A DNA stretch of 64,000 nt. It comes from Williamsia herbipolensis. Its GTDB lineage: Bacteria; Actinomycetota; Actinomycetes; Mycobacteriales; Mycobacteriaceae. Positions 1 to 11,727 of the stretch are shown here, piece after piece. How positions within the stretch are numbered: position 1 is the stretch's first letter; every line of letters begins with the position of its first letter. A program made the translations under genes and the position numbers. The notes below the pieces were generated by a model, which was not told the origin of the DNA, made no database searches, and saw only the letters and a list, made by a program, of their open reading frames with translations. The DNA lies in contig NZ_JXYP01000038.1 of the NCBI RefSeq assembly GCF_000964005.1, forward strand, positions 124,001 to 188,000. Direction: 5' to 3'.

Positions 1-1302
1 GACGAGCTGACCCGCCTGCACGAAGTCACCGTCCTCGGGGTGCTCGACGTAGCCGGTACGCAGCGCGTCGCCGTCGAAGCTCCAGAGGCCCTCGTCGCCC
101 GCGGCCTGTTCGGAGGCGTGCGGTCCCCCGAAGGAGTTCGGGGCGTACACCGGGACCTCGGGTCCGTTGGAGCGGTACGACATCGATCCCTCCTTGGAGT
201 AGGTGTTGATCTCGGCGTTCTTCGCGTAGTTCACCGGCAGCTGCGAGTAGTTGGTGCCGATGCGGTAGCGGTGGGCGTCGGCGTAGCTGAACACCCGACC
301 CAGCAGCATCTTGTCCGGCGAGAAGCCGATGCCCGGAACGACATTCGACGGCTCGAACGACGACTGCTCGATGTCGTTGAAGAAGTTGCGCGGATTGCGG
401 TTCAGCGTGAGCTTGCCGACCTCGATCAGCGGGTAGTCCTTCTGCGACCAGACCTTGGTGAGGTCGAACGGGTTGAACTTGTATCCCTCCGCCTCGTCCA
501 CCGGCATGACCTGGATCTTAAAGGTCCAGCTCGGGAAGTCACCGGAATCGATGGTCTCGTAGAGATCCTTGCGGTGATGATCGGGGCTGCTGCCGGCGAG
601 GGTGTCCGCCTCGTCCTGGGTGAGGAAGTCGATGCCCTGGTCGGTCTTGAAGTGGAACTTCACCCAGAAGCGTTCTCCCGCTTCGTTGACCGTCTGGTAG
701 GTGTGCGAACCGAAGCCGTCCATGTTGCGCCACGTCTTCGGGATGCCGCGGTCACCCATCAACCAGGTCACCTGGTGTGCGCTCTCCGGGCTCAGGGTCC
801 AGAAATCCCACTGCATGTTGTGGTCACGCAGGGCCGAGCCGGGCAGACGCTTCTGCGACCGGATGAAGTCCTGGAACTTGATGGGATCCTTGACGAAGAA
901 GACCGGGGTGTTGTTCCCGACCAGATCCCAGTTGCCCTCGGTGGTGTAGAACTTCAACGCGAAGCCGCGCGGGTCACGCCACGTGTCGGGGCTGCCCTGC
1001 TCGCCAGCGACGGTCGAGAAACGCGCCAGCGCTTCGGTTTTCGTGCCCTGCTGCAACACAGCAGCTTTCGTGTACTTCGAGATGTCGTGGGTGATCTCGA
1101 GTTCACCGAAGGCGCCGCCGCCCTTGGCGTGCACGACGCGCTCCGGCACGCGCTCGCGGTTGAACTGCGCCATCTTCTCGATGAGGTAGTGGTCGTGCAG
1201 CAGGATCGGTCCCTGCGGGCCGGCGGTCAGCGACTGATCGTCGCTCGCGACCGGGATGCCGGTGTTGGAGGTGGTGTGCGGGGTGGAGGCGTTCTGGGTC
1301 AT
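1..1302 (-). CDS. katA: Catalase (monofunctional haem catalase), 3' end outside the window
   Basis: The gene encodes a cytoplasmic haem catalase that converts hydrogen peroxide to water and oxygen. 434 codons are visible and the frame is open at the window edge; clade 3 catalases are about 480-500 residues, so only a short C-terminal part is missing. Visible family landmarks are RVVHAKG with the distal haem His58, the [12 protein letters not shown] stretch, NMQWDFWTL, and the proximal haem segment [12 protein letters not shown] with the ligand Tyr near residue 340. The ATG at 1302 is preceded by AGGAG at a good distance. It is transcribed away from the oxygenase gene at 1626. No fur- or oxyR-type regulator lies beside it in this window. 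Identification is firm. Confidence 0.97.
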   Translation of the reverse strand, partial: MTQNASTPHTTSNTGIPVASDDQSLTAGPQGPILLHDHYLIEKMAQFNRERVPERVVHAKGGGAFGELEITHDISKYTKAAVLQQGTKTEALARFSTVAGEQGSPDTWRDPRGFALKFYTTEGNWDLVGNNTPVFFVKDPIKFQDFIRSQKRLPGSALRDHNMQWDFWTLSPESAHQVTWLMGDRGIPKTWRNMDGFGSHTYQTVNEAGERFWVKFHFKTDQGIDFLTQDEADTLAGSSPDHHRKDLYETIDSGDFPSWTFKIQVMPVDEAEGYKFNPFDLTKVWSQKDYPLIEVGKLTLNRNPRNFFNDIEQSSFEPSNVVPGIGFSPDKMLLGRVFSYADAHRYRIGTNYSQLPVNYAKNAEINTYSKEGSMSYRSNGPEVPVYAPNSFGGPHASEQAAGDEGLWSFDGDALRTGYVEHPEDGDFVQAGQLV

Positions 1303-1625
1303 CGATGGTCTCCTAGTGGTGCCGTGCGGCTCGCCAGGGCTCGAAGAGTCGCGCTTGTCGGTCGGGCTGCATTCGTTCACGGCCGGAGATGGGACCAACG
1401 CTACGGCATCATCTGGAACGGATCCAGACAGCTGGGGGATGAGAGTTCCGCCCGGAGGCCTCGCGGCCATGTTCGAGTGGCGCGGTCCCCGCCGGTGTTC
1501 TAGCGTCTGTGCGCAGAGGTCGTGTGTAGCACCGGGCAGTCCCGGTGTTCGCGTCCGCGGTGTTCTCACTCTTCACGCCGCGTCGAAAAGCGCATCCGCC
1601 CTCACGTCGAAGAGAGATCACACCC
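1303..1625. other. 323-bp divergent intergenic region
   Basis: This region separates the divergent catalase and oxygenase genes. I see no convincing small gene. The octamer CGGTGTTC occurs three times on the plus strand (1493-1500, 1543-1550, 1559-1566), and a TAGCGT hexamer at 1501-1506 could be a -10 element for the oxygenase gene. The rest has no clear hairpin or RNA motif. Confidence 0.4.
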
Positions 1626-2651
1626 GTGAACGACACCACCCAGGACGACACCACCCGGAACGCGAGCCCCCGGGCACCGATGACCGAACTCCTGCGCGAG
1701 AAGCGCATGGGCGGCGTCGGAACCGAGACCACCCGCCGAGAGATCCGACGCATCAGTCTGCGTGATCTCGACACGCGACACGACGCGATCGCCGCCGAGT
1801 TGTGGAGCGCGGCAACCGACATCGGGTTCTTCCAGATCGTCGACCACGGGATCGACGCCGACACCCTCGACCGCGTCTTCGCGGCATCGGAGCGATTCTT
1901 CGCCCTGCCCACCGCGGTGAAGGAGCGCTACCCGTTGCGCCCGGGCACCAACGCCGGGTGGGAGTACTCGTCGCAGGTTCGCCCGTCGGTCGGAACGCCC
2001 GATCAGAAGGAGTCGTTCCAGGTCACGCGGCCGCGCATGGACGGCCTCTGGCCGAGCGACACCGAGCTCGAGGGCTTTCGGGATCTCGTCGAGGGCTTCG
2101 AACGACGGTGCTGGGAGATCGCGATGCGGGTGCTCGGGTGCTTCGCCCCTGCCCTCGGTTTTGATCGTGACTTCTTCACGCGGGCACACGATCCGGCGAG
2201 TACCGACTACCAGAGCACTCTGCGGCTGCTGCACTACTACCCGTTCGGCGACGACCTCCTCGACCGGCCCGATCTCTGGCGGGCCGGCGCACACACCGAC
2301 TTCGACGCACTGACACTGCTGTTCCAGAGATCCGGTCAGGGCGGCCTGCAGGTGCTCCCCGGCGCCGAGAGCGACGAGCAGGCCTGGACCTCGGTGGAAC
2401 CGTCCGACGACGCGATCACCTGCAACATCGGCGACATGCTGATGCGCTGGTCCGACGACCGCTTGCCGTCGAACTTCCACCGCGTGCGCTCGCCTCGACG
2501 CGACGAGTACCGGGGAGCGCGCCACACCATCGCGTTCTTCGCGCAGGCCAACCGCGACGTCGTGATCGAGGGGCCCGGCGGGAAGTACCCGCCGATCACC
2601 GCCCACGACTACCTGCAGCAGCGCATCGCCGCCAACTTCGCACGCCGATGA
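1626..2651 (+). CDS. Isopenicillin-N-synthase-like 2-oxoglutarate/Fe(II) dioxygenase
   Basis: This is a member of the non-haem iron oxygenase superfamily of about 341 residues. It has the N-terminal DIOX_N segment (IGFFQIVDHGI) and a C-terminal jelly-roll core. The iron triad is visible as His223-x-Asp225 (AHTDFDALTLLF) and His285 (NFHRV), followed by an Arg in GARHTIAFF that would bind 2-oxoglutarate. The GTG at 1626, with GAAGAGAGA upstream, is preferred over the upstream ATG at 1545, whose extra residues look non-native. The stop overlaps the next gene's start (ATGA), so the two are probably co-translated. The amidohydrolase partner suggests sequential oxidation and deamination of a heterocycle such as a purine or pyrimidine, but the substrate cannot be read from the sequence. 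Confidence 0.85.
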   Translation: MNDTTQDDTTRNASPRAPMTELLREKRMGGVGTETTRREIRRISLRDLDTRHDAIAAELWSAATDIGFFQIVDHGIDADTLDRVFAASERFFALPTAVKERYPLRPGTNAGWEYSSQVRPSVGTPDQKESFQVTRPRMDGLWPSDTELEGFRDLVEGFERRCWEIAMRVLGCFAPALGFDRDFFTRAHDPASTDYQSTLRLLHYYPFGDDLLDRPDLWRAGAHTDFDALTLLFQRSGQGGLQVLPGAESDEQAWTSVEPSDDAITCNIGDMLMRWSDDRLPSNFHRVRSPRRDEYRGARHTIAFFAQANRDVVIEGPGGKYPPITAHDYLQQRIAANFARR

Positions 2652-3949
2652 GCGTTCTCGTGCCCGACGCGTCGGTGTACACCGGCGGCCGGTGGGACAG
2701 TCACCGCGACATCGTCATCGACGACGGCGTGGTGACCGCGATCGTGCCCGCGGGGACCGGTGAGGGCGTTCGTGCGACCGCGCCCGGAGGCCACGTCATC
2801 CCCGGCTTCGTCAACACCCACACCCACCTCCAGCAGTCGCTGATGCGGGGCGTCGCCGAGTGCACACCACTGCTCTCGTGGCTGCTGGAGGTGGGTCGGC
2901 GGTCGACGGCGATCACGCCCGAGCGCGCCTATCTCGCAGCGGTGTCGGCGTCGCTCGAGGGACTTCGTTCGGGAACCACCACCCTGCTCGAACACATGTG
3001 GCCGCACCCTTCGCCCGACGTGCACGACGCAGTGATCCGGGGTCTGCGCGACACCGGTGTGCGGGCCGTGGTGGGGCGCGGGATCGCAGACCGCGCGGAT
3101 GCGACCCGCCGGTGGGGTTTCGAGCCGTCGCTGATGCAACCGCTCGACGAGGTGTTCTCCCACGTCGAGCAGATGCGCCAGGCGGTCGCGGGCTCGACGA
3201 TCACCGTCGGACTCGCGGTGCCCAACCCCCGCTCGCTGACGCCCGACGGGATGGCCGCGGTCCGCGGGTACGCCCGGGCGCGATCGATGACGGTGTCGAT
3301 ACACCTCGCGGAGACGCCGACGGACGACGCGATGTGTCGCGAGCACGCCGGCGTCGGCGCGCTCGACTACCTCGCGACGTCGGATTTCCTGTGGGACCGG
3401 TTGCTCGCCGTGCACTGCGTGGAGGTCTCGGCCCAGGATCGCGAGACGTTGCGCGCGCACGGCGTCGGCGTCTCGCACAACCCGCTGTCGAACATGCGGC
3501 TGGGCAGCGGTGTGGCACCGGTCCCGGCGATGCTCGCCGAGGGACTGCGTGTGGGACTGGGCGTCGACGGCGCCGCCAGCAATGACACCCAGAACATGCT
3601 CGAGTCGTTCCGGATCGCCGCCTACCTGCAGCGGGCCACCCACAAGAGGGCCGATCTGCTCGGCTTCGGCGAGATGATCGACATGGCGTGTGGCGGCGTC
3701 AACCCGACCATGGGGCTGCCCGAGGTGGTCGGCGGGGTCACGGTGGGCGCGCCCGCCGACCTGACCGTCATCCGCTTCGACCGGGACTTCGCGACGCTGC
3801 CGGTCAGCGACCCCGGTGCGTCGATCCTGACCACAGGGAGCCCGTCGATCGTCGACACCGTGCTCGTGAACGGTGAGGTGGTGATCGCCGACGGCCACAG
3901 CACCCGCGTCGACGAGTCCGCACTCACCGCGCAGATCGCGACACTGTAG
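2648..3949 (+). CDS. Amidohydrolase-superfamily deaminase (8-oxoguanine deaminase/TrzA-AtzB group)
   Basis: This metal-dependent hydrolase of 433 residues belongs to the nucleobase/triazine deaminase branch. The metal ligands are visible: His58-x-His60 in VNTHTH, a His in SIHLAET, a His in AVHCVEV, and an Asp in GVDGAASND. The SHNPLSNMRLGSG stretch is typical of 8-oxoguanine deaminase, S-adenosylhomocysteine deaminase and the atrazine-pathway hydrolases. The composite beta-sandwich domain is formed by both termini. Its ATG overlaps the oxygenase stop by four bases. Family membership is clear; guanine, 8-oxoguanine, cytosine or another heterocycle are all possible substrates. Confidence 0.85.
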   Translation: MSVLVPDASVYTGGRWDSHRDIVIDDGVVTAIVPAGTGEGVRATAPGGHVIPGFVNTHTHLQQSLMRGVAECTPLLSWLLEVGRRSTAITPERAYLAAVSASLEGLRSGTTTLLEHMWPHPSPDVHDAVIRGLRDTGVRAVVGRGIADRADATRRWGFEPSLMQPLDEVFSHVEQMRQAVAGSTITVGLAVPNPRSLTPDGMAAVRGYARARSMTVSIHLAETPTDDAMCREHAGVGALDYLATSDFLWDRLLAVHCVEVSAQDRETLRAHGVGVSHNPLSNMRLGSGVAPVPAMLAEGLRVGLGVDGAASNDTQNMLESFRIAAYLQRATHKRADLLGFGEMIDMACGGVNPTMGLPEVVGGVTVGAPADLTVIRFDRDFATLPVSDPGASILTTGSPSIVDTVLVNGEVVIADGHSTRVDESALTAQIATL

Positions 3950-3960
3950 CGACCACGGGC

Positions 3961-4599
3961 TCAGCCCCGACGGGACCGCATCTGTCCCGGACGCAGTCGC
4001 ATGGGCTCGGGGAGCCACTGATTGACGCTGCGACGCAGCGTGAACAGCGCCGAGAGCAGGAGCAACGCGAACTGCACCCACGCGACCACCGTCATCACCG
4101 GCGAGACCTCGGGGTAGTCGAAGAGCAGGTCGATGCCGACCGGGATGCACAACAGCATCAACACGACGGCGGTGACGTAGAAGCTGCGGCAGTTGCGGCT
4201 GTGGTGACGCGCGGTGGCGGTCAGCAGCGGGTACTGGATGGCGAGCAGCACCACGATGGCGATCAGCATGATCACCGGGTACGTCGAGGACAGCGAATCG
4301 ACCTGCGTGGCCGGCGCCGACTCACGGGGGTTCGTCGCGATGCCCTCCTCCAGCCGCCCGCGCAGGGCGTCGGAGATGGTCCCGAGGTTGATCAGCCCGT
4401 ACGCCGCGCTGATGAGAGCCGCGACGGCACCGCCCACCCACAGCACGAACGCGTGCTGCAGCGCGCGTGGCGGTGGTCCGATGTCGTCGGTGCGCAGATC
4501 CTTGTCGGCCGACGTCCGACCGGCCGCGATCTCGGCCATGTCCATGGCGTCGAGCTCGGCGAGGCTGGGAATGGGCTCGGGGTCCTGCGGAGTGCTCAC
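3961..4599 (-). CDS. Four-helix membrane protein of unknown function
   Basis: The 212-residue product has a hydrophilic, acidic N-terminus (to about residue 45) followed by hydrophobic segments near residues 50-70, 105-125, 140-160 and 165-190, and a short Arg-rich tail. That pattern fits a polytopic protein with cytoplasmic ends. The GTG at 4599 is used because the frame starts there. It lies 25 bp downstream of asd and may belong to the lysC-asd transcript. I do not recognise the family, and nothing visible indicates an enzymatic role. Confidence 0.75.
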   Translation of the reverse strand: MSTPQDPEPIPSLAELDAMDMAEIAAGRTSADKDLRTDDIGPPPRALQHAFVLWVGGAVAALISAAYGLINLGTISDALRGRLEEGIATNPRESAPATQVDSLSSTYPVIMLIAIVVLLAIQYPLLTATARHHSRNCRSFYVTAVVLMLLCIPVGIDLLFDYPEVSPVMTVVAWVQFALLLLSALFTLRRSVNQWLPEPMRLRPGQMRSRRG

Positions 4600-4624
4600 G
4601 CACTCCAGTGTGGCACCCGACCGA

Positions 4625-6946
<2,322 letters not shown>

Positions 6947-7084
6947 GCCGGCCTACCTCCACCTGTCCTCGTCTGTGTACCGCCATCTGAGACTCGCCAT
7001 ACCCTACCGGCCGACCTGCGCCATGACCGATTCGAGCGGTGACCTGGCCGGATCGGTTCGATCGCGGGGCTTACGATCTGTGTC

Positions 7085-8437
7085 GTGGCAGGAACCCCCT
7101 CGGCGAGCACCCCGACGGCGACCGACCGTCCCGGGTCGAGCACCGACGCCCTCGAGCCCACGTCGACCGACACCGCGTCGCCGGTCGAGCCCGGATGGGC
7201 CGCCCGACATCAGGACTGGCTGGCGCCGATCGCGATCTATCTCGCGATCCGCGCGATCGGGCTGTTGACGCTCGCCCGCTTCGCCGATCTGCGAGGTGGC
7301 TCGGTCGGCTACTTCCTCTCGTCCTGGGACGGCCGCTGGATGTTGGCGATCGCCGAGCATGGATACGGCGGTGTGCCGTTCACGCAGGCCGACGCCCACG
7401 GCTATCGCGACGCCAACACCCCCTACGCCTTCTTCCCCGGGTACCCGATGCTCGTCGGTGCGGTCGCGAAACTGCCCGGCGTCACCACGTTCGGTGCCGC
7501 GATGGCGGTCAACATCGTGGTCGGCTGCATCGCCGCGGTCGGCGTCGCGCGCCTCGGTGCGCTGTGCTGTCGCCTGATGGGCGACCGGCCGCGCGGCGGG
7601 TCGGGCTGGTTCACCGACAACCTGCGGATCACCTCGCGCGTCTCGATGTTCCTCAACTCGACCACCGACTCCACCGACGCGCCGACGTCGCGGGTGGTCC
7701 CGCGCCGTGTCGGGCTGATCCTGGTGGTGCTGTTCGCCGCGGCACCGATGGGCATCGTGCTGTCGATGGCGTACACCGAGGCCCTGTTCTGCGCGCTCGC
7801 GGTGTGGGCGCTCGTCGGTGTCCTCGAACGCCGATGGCTGCTCGCCGGGACCATGACGATGCTCGCCGGACTCACCCGCCCCACGGCCGTGGTGCTGGTC
7901 GGCGTGGTGATGCTGGCGGCGCTGCTCGCCCGTCGCGACGGACCACGTGCGTGGCTCGCGGTGATCCTCAGCCCGCTGGGCTATCTCGGCTACCTCGGCG
8001 TGGTGTGGCACCAGACCGGCAGTCCCACCGGATGGTTCACCATCCAGACCCAGGGGTGGGGCACCGAGATCGACTGGGGCAAGGCCGCCTGGCAGTTCGT
8101 CAACTACTCGCTCGTCAACGCCGACGAGGTCGCCGTGGTCGCGACCGCATGGATCATGGTGGCCACCATCGCACTCGTCGCGGTCTGCGTGTGGGAACGG
8201 TTGCCGTGGCCGGTGCTGCTGTACGGGACGCTGGTGATCGTGTCGATCGTCGCCTCGAGCGGTTTGATGATGAGCCGACCGCGACTGTTGTTGCCCGCCT
8301 TCGTGATGCTGATCCCGTCGGCGATCGCACTGTCCCGCGCCCGCCCGTTCACCCAGCTGTGGGTGCTCGCCGCGGTGGTGACGCTGAGCTCGTGGTTCGG
8401 CGCCCACATGCTGACGGTCTACCCGCACGCGATCTGA
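7085..8437 (+). CDS. PIG-V/Gpi18-like integral membrane glycosyltransferase (GT-C fold)
   Basis: This 450-residue polytopic protein has a disordered Ser/Thr/Pro-rich N-terminus of about 40 residues and then roughly ten hydrophobic segments. The signature after the first helix, SSWDGRWMLAIAEHGYG followed by AFFPGYPMLVG, is that of the PIG-V/Gpi18 mannosyltransferases, which use polyprenyl-phosphate mannose on the outer membrane face. An envelope mannosylation role (lipomannan or protein) is therefore likely but unproven. The GTG at 7085 is preceded by TACGAT (7072-7077) and seven bases, which fits a leaderless transcript. It is divergent from lysC. Confidence 0.8.
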   Translation: MAGTPSASTPTATDRPGSSTDALEPTSTDTASPVEPGWAARHQDWLAPIAIYLAIRAIGLLTLARFADLRGGSVGYFLSSWDGRWMLAIAEHGYGGVPFTQADAHGYRDANTPYAFFPGYPMLVGAVAKLPGVTTFGAAMAVNIVVGCIAAVGVARLGALCCRLMGDRPRGGSGWFTDNLRITSRVSMFLNSTTDSTDAPTSRVVPRRVGLILVVLFAAAPMGIVLSMAYTEALFCALAVWALVGVLERRWLLAGTMTMLAGLTRPTAVVLVGVVMLAALLARRDGPRAWLAVILSPLGYLGYLGVVWHQTGSPTGWFTIQTQGWGTEIDWGKAAWQFVNYSLVNADEVAVVATAWIMVATIALVAVCVWERLPWPVLLYGTLVIVSIVASSGLMMSRPRLLLPAFVMLIPSAIALSRARPFTQLWVLAAVVTLSSWFGAHMLTVYPHAI

Positions 8438-8466
8438 GCGCGCGGGGCCGATCAGGCCCGGGTAGG

Positions 8467-8871
8467 TCAGGCGCGAGCGAGCGCCAGCTTCTCGATCCGC
8501 GGCAGGGCGATCGCCATGATCGTCAGGTAGGCCGGAGCCCAGAGAGGCACACCGAAACTCAGCACACACCGGTTGTCCCCACGCGGGATGACCTCGTGAC
8601 GCGTCGCGGGGACCCCGGCCACCCGCCACGCCCACGCCCGGCCCTCGACGAACTCGGTGATGGTGAACGGCAACGGCACCCCCACCGGGGTCCACACCTT
8701 GCCGCGCGCTCCTGCCTCGAGCCCGCCGGGGGTGTCGAGTTGCGCCCCCGTCACCGACGGCCCCCACTCCGGCCAGGCCGTCAGATCGGTGATGACGTCC
8801 CACACCGCGGCGGCGGGTGTGTCGATGGTCAGTTCGACCGATGGCATCGCGTGTCGCAGTCCCAGTCGCAT
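8467..8871 (-). CDS. SRPBCC (START/Bet v1-like) domain protein
   Basis: This small protein of 134 residues has a helix-grip fold. Its beginning, VELTIDTPAAAVWDVITDLTAWPEWG, is the standard N-terminal strand/helix pattern of the polyketide cyclase/dehydrase group, which binds hydrophobic ligands. It runs convergently to the membrane mannosyltransferase. An internal ATG at 8847 (MPSVELT) is an equally plausible start, because homologous domains begin there. No ligand can be inferred. Confidence 0.8.
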   Translation of the reverse strand: MRLGLRHAMPSVELTIDTPAAAVWDVITDLTAWPEWGPSVTGAQLDTPGGLEAGARGKVWTPVGVPLPFTITEFVEGRAWAWRVAGVPATRHEVIPRGDNRCVLSFGVPLWAPAYLTIMAIALPRIEKLALARA

Positions 8872-8955
8872 GGTCCCGACAGTAGGTGCCGACGCCGGCG
8901 TGTGCCGGGGGCATGACCGTCCGGGTCACGGCTGTCCGGGTCACACCTGCGGGGC

Positions 8956-9216
8956 TCACCGCACCCCGAGCCACCGCGGGCCGGGGAACCCGGTGTCGGT
9001 GTCGGCCCCCGACCGCTCGTGCGCGGCGAGTCGATCGCGGGCGGCGCGGATGGTCACCTCGTCACGGATGCCGTCGGCATCGGGACCGAGGTCGGTGAGG
9101 ACACCGGCGTAGGAGTCGAGGGTGGGCAGCCCCGCCTCGCGACGACTGCGACGATCGGCGACGGCCAGCGCCAGGACGAGAGCAGGGGCCAGGATCAGGA
9201 TCAGTGTGAAGGTCAT
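8956..9216 (-). CDS. Small single-helix membrane protein
   Basis: The 86-residue product begins with a strongly hydrophobic segment (MTFTLILILAPALVLALAVA) followed by a basic RRSRR stop-transfer stretch and a charged soluble tail. This is consistent with a small anchored protein with the tail inside. I do not recognise the family. It lies between the SRPBCC gene and the tetR-like gene on the same strand. Coding status rests on the membrane-protein-like composition and lack of a better frame. Confidence 0.5.
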   Translation of the reverse strand: MTFTLILILAPALVLALAVADRRSRREAGLPTLDSYAGVLTDLGPDADGIRDEVTIRAARDRLAAHERSGADTDTGFPGPRWLGVR

Positions 9217-9289
9217 GGCACTGACTCTGCGGGCACAACGATCCTGCCAACAGTGGCAGTTGCGACACTCTTCGCAAAGATCCCGCCAG

Positions 9290-10018
9290 TCAATGCGCGG
9301 CGGCCTCGAACCCCACGCAGAGCAGCTCGACGCCGTGGTCGAGCCGGCGCCGCGAATCGGTCAGTCGGCGCTCGCGGCCGACTCCGCGCAGGGCCGCCAC
9401 ACGGGGCGGCGGCTCGTCGGTCTCGTCGCCGTCGAGCACGTCGTCGAGGCCGCTACGGGTGGAGACCTGCTCGGGGTTGGTCCGCAGCAGCTGATCACTG
9501 ACGTCGGCCAGCGCGACTCCCTGGATGTAGCTCCAGAGGGTCAGGGTCATCTCGGCCGACGTCACGCGGTCGACACCGAGCTGGGAGAAGCCGGCCATCA
9601 TCCAGTCCAGACACCCCAGACTCGACGCGCCCATACTGTGCCGCGGTGACGAGTAGGCCAGCACGACCCACGGGTGACGCTGGTAGAGAGCCCAGTCGAT
9701 CTCGACGGCGACCTGCACGCACTCACGCCACGTGCGGTGACCGACGACGGCGAGATCGTCGCTGAGCTCGTCGCCGCGCCCGTCGGTGCGCGCCATCTCG
9801 TGCGGGTAGGGGAATCGCCGGCCGACCTCCTCGGTCATGGCCATGAGCAGCGCGTCCTTGTCGGCGACGTGGCGGTAGAGCGACATCGCGCCCACCCCGA
9901 GGCGGTCGGCGATCTTGCGCATGGTGACCGCCGCGAAGCCCTCGGCGTCGGCGAGATCGATCGCCGCCTCGACGATCGCCGTCCGGGTCAGGCGCGTCGT
10001 CGAAGTCGATTCGGTCAT
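9290..10018 (-). CDS. TetR/AcrR family transcriptional regulator
   Basis: The 242-residue protein has a TetR helix-turn-helix at residues 10-56 (AIVEAAIDLADAEGFAAVTMRKIADRLGVGAMSLYRHVADKDALL) and a ligand-binding C-terminal domain of the TetR_C type, including HPWVVLAY and YIQGVALAD. It is divergent from the MFS exporter gene at 10172 with about 150 bp between. Regulators in this arrangement usually repress the exporter and themselves until a drug-like ligand binds. Two related GTAC-rich elements in the gap are the likely operators. Confidence 0.93.
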   Translation of the reverse strand: MTESTSTTRLTRTAIVEAAIDLADAEGFAAVTMRKIADRLGVGAMSLYRHVADKDALLMAMTEEVGRRFPYPHEMARTDGRGDELSDDLAVVGHRTWRECVQVAVEIDWALYQRHPWVVLAYSSPRHSMGASSLGCLDWMMAGFSQLGVDRVTSAEMTLTLWSYIQGVALADVSDQLLRTNPEQVSTRSGLDDVLDGDETDEPPPRVAALRGVGRERRLTDSRRRLDHGVELLCVGFEAAAH

Positions 10019-10068
10019 CGCACGTCACCTCCCGTCGGCGGTGGCGCAGAGCACCACAGAATTCATTT

Positions 10069-10130
10069 GCGTACAGCGTACCCAACTGGGTATCTTTGCC
10101 GGAGCAAACCATCCGCGTACGCCGTACGCG
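10069..10130. promoter_or_regulatory. Two candidate TetR operators between regulator and exporter
   Basis: A perfect 8-1-8 palindrome, CGCGTACGCCGTACGCG, occupies 10114-10130. A second site at 10069-10081, GCGTACAGCGTAC, shares the GCGTAC-NN-CGTAC pattern. Both lie between the tetR start (10018) and the MFS start (10172), so they could control both directions. The binding protein is inferred from position only. Confidence 0.6.
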
Positions 10131-10171
10131 CACCGGTGTCGACAGTCGAGTCAGCAGAGGAGGACAGCAGC

Positions 10172-11689
10172 ATGAGCACGATCGCGCAGACAACAGGAGG
10201 CGCCGACCCGCGAGGGACGCAACCACGCACCGACCCCCGTGCCTGGCTGGGCCTCGCGATCATGTCGCTGCCGGTCCTGTTGGTCGCCATGGACTTCTCG
10301 GTCCTCTACCTCGCCATCCCGACCATCACCGATCAGCTCGAGCCGACGGCGGCCGAGCAGCTGTGGATCGTCGACATCTACGGCTTCCTCATCGCCGGTC
10401 TCCTCATCACGATGGGCAACATCGGTGACCGCTTCGGGCGCCGCAAGATCCTGCTGTCGGGCGCGACACTGTTCGGCCTGGCGTCGGTGATCGCGGCCTT
10501 CGCGCCGAACCCCGAGGTGCTCATCGGCGCGCGCGCCCTGATGGGCGTCGGTGGTGCGACCCTGCTGCCGGCGAGCCTGTCGCTGATCAGCAACATGTTC
10601 CCCAACCTGCGCCACCGCTCGCTGGCCATCGGCGTGTGGACCGCATGCTTCGCCGGCGGCTCGGCCGTGGGCCCGGTCATCGGCGGCGTGGTGCTGCACC
10701 ACTTCTGGTGGGGTTCGATCTTCCTTCTCAACGTCCCGATCCTGCTGGTGCTGCTGGTGCTGGCACCGCGGTTGGTCCCCGAATACCGTTCGGGCACCAC
10801 CGATCCGTTCGACGTCCTCGGTGTCGTGCTGTCACTGCTCGGCATCCTGCCGCTGGTCTACGCGATCAAGCATCTCGCCGCCGACGGTGTCGATGCCGTG
10901 GGGATCGTCTCCGCGGTCATCGGTGTGGTCGCGATCGTGGCGTTCATCCGACAGCAGCGCAGCGCGAAACACCCTCTGCTGCAGATCAACCTGTTCCGTC
11001 TCCCCGCGTTCACCTCGGCGATCATGGCCGCGTTGACGTGCATGATGACCCTCGGCGCGCTGTCGTACCTGACCGGCATCTACCTGCAGTCGGTGCTGGG
11101 CCGCGATGTGTTGGCCGCCGCTCTGGCGGGTGTCCCGATGGCCGTCGCCGTCGCGGTGTTCTCGCTGGGGGCGTCGCGGATCAGCTCGTTGCTCGGCACT
11201 CGCGGGGCCTTCGTGACGGCGTTGCTGTTCGCCGCGGTCGGCAACCTCGGGTTGCTGGGCCTGGGCACCGACACCCCGTTGTGGATCTACCTCGCGGCGA
11301 CCACCGTCGCCGGCGTCGGTTACGGCATCGTCTTCAGCCTGGTGTCGGAGGTCGCGGTGGCCTCGGCCCCGCCCGAACGCGCGGGCGCGGCGTCGGGGAT
11401 CAGCGAGACGAGCTTCGAGCTGGGCACCTCGCTCGGCCTCGCCCTCATCGGTTCGCTGGCGACGCTGGTGTTCCGCGGCAATTCCGACGGACGCGACTTC
11501 TCGGACACGCTGGGTGAGACCCTGCGGCACGCAACACAACTGGGCTCCGGCCAGGGTGGCGATCTGGCGCAGACCGCCCGGACCGCCTTCGTCGACGGGC
11601 TGCATGTCGCCGTGGGCACCAGCGCAGGAATACTGGTGGTGATGGCCGCGGTGATCGCGGTCGTGCTGCGCCGCCGACAAGCGCGCTGA
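10172..11689 (+). CDS. MFS drug exporter, DHA2 (EmrB/QacA) family, 14 TM
   Basis: A 505-residue proton-driven exporter of the 14-helix DHA2 family. Typical segments are the TM1 motif LLVAMDFSVLYLAIPTI, the motif A loop GNIGDRFGRRKIL after TM2, and motif C-like GPVIGGVVLHHFWW in TM5. The resemblance to SmvA/QacA suggests export of cationic biocides or antibiotics, but substrates cannot be read. The ATG at 10172 follows AGAGGAGGACAGC. It is the first gene of a set with the nitroreductase and FUSC genes, and its control by the divergent TetR protein is likely. Confidence 0.93.
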   Translation: MSTIAQTTGGADPRGTQPRTDPRAWLGLAIMSLPVLLVAMDFSVLYLAIPTITDQLEPTAAEQLWIVDIYGFLIAGLLITMGNIGDRFGRRKILLSGATLFGLASVIAAFAPNPEVLIGARALMGVGGATLLPASLSLISNMFPNLRHRSLAIGVWTACFAGGSAVGPVIGGVVLHHFWWGSIFLLNVPILLVLLVLAPRLVPEYRSGTTDPFDVLGVVLSLLGILPLVYAIKHLAADGVDAVGIVSAVIGVVAIVAFIRQQRSAKHPLLQINLFRLPAFTSAIMAALTCMMTLGALSYLTGIYLQSVLGRDVLAAALAGVPMAVAVAVFSLGASRISSLLGTRGAFVTALLFAAVGNLGLLGLGTDTPLWIYLAATTVAGVGYGIVFSLVSEVAVASAPPERAGAASGISETSFELGTSLGLALIGSLATLVFRGNSDGRDFSDTLGETLRHATQLGSGQGGDLAQTARTAFVDGLHVAVGTSAGILVVMAAVIAVVLRRRQAR

Positions 11690-11727
11690 TGGTGCCCGCA
11701 CAGCGGGCGCAGGGAGGGACGACAACC

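Noticed and set aside
1-1302. Truncated catalase pseudogene
   Set aside because: The frame is open to the window edge, so the missing C-terminus is a boundary effect. The same applies to the glycosyltransferase at 63229.
9674-10171. Upstream extension of the MFS gene frame
   Set aside because: It lies opposite tetR, has no hydrophobic or family sequence, and the ATG at 10172 has a good ribosome-binding site.
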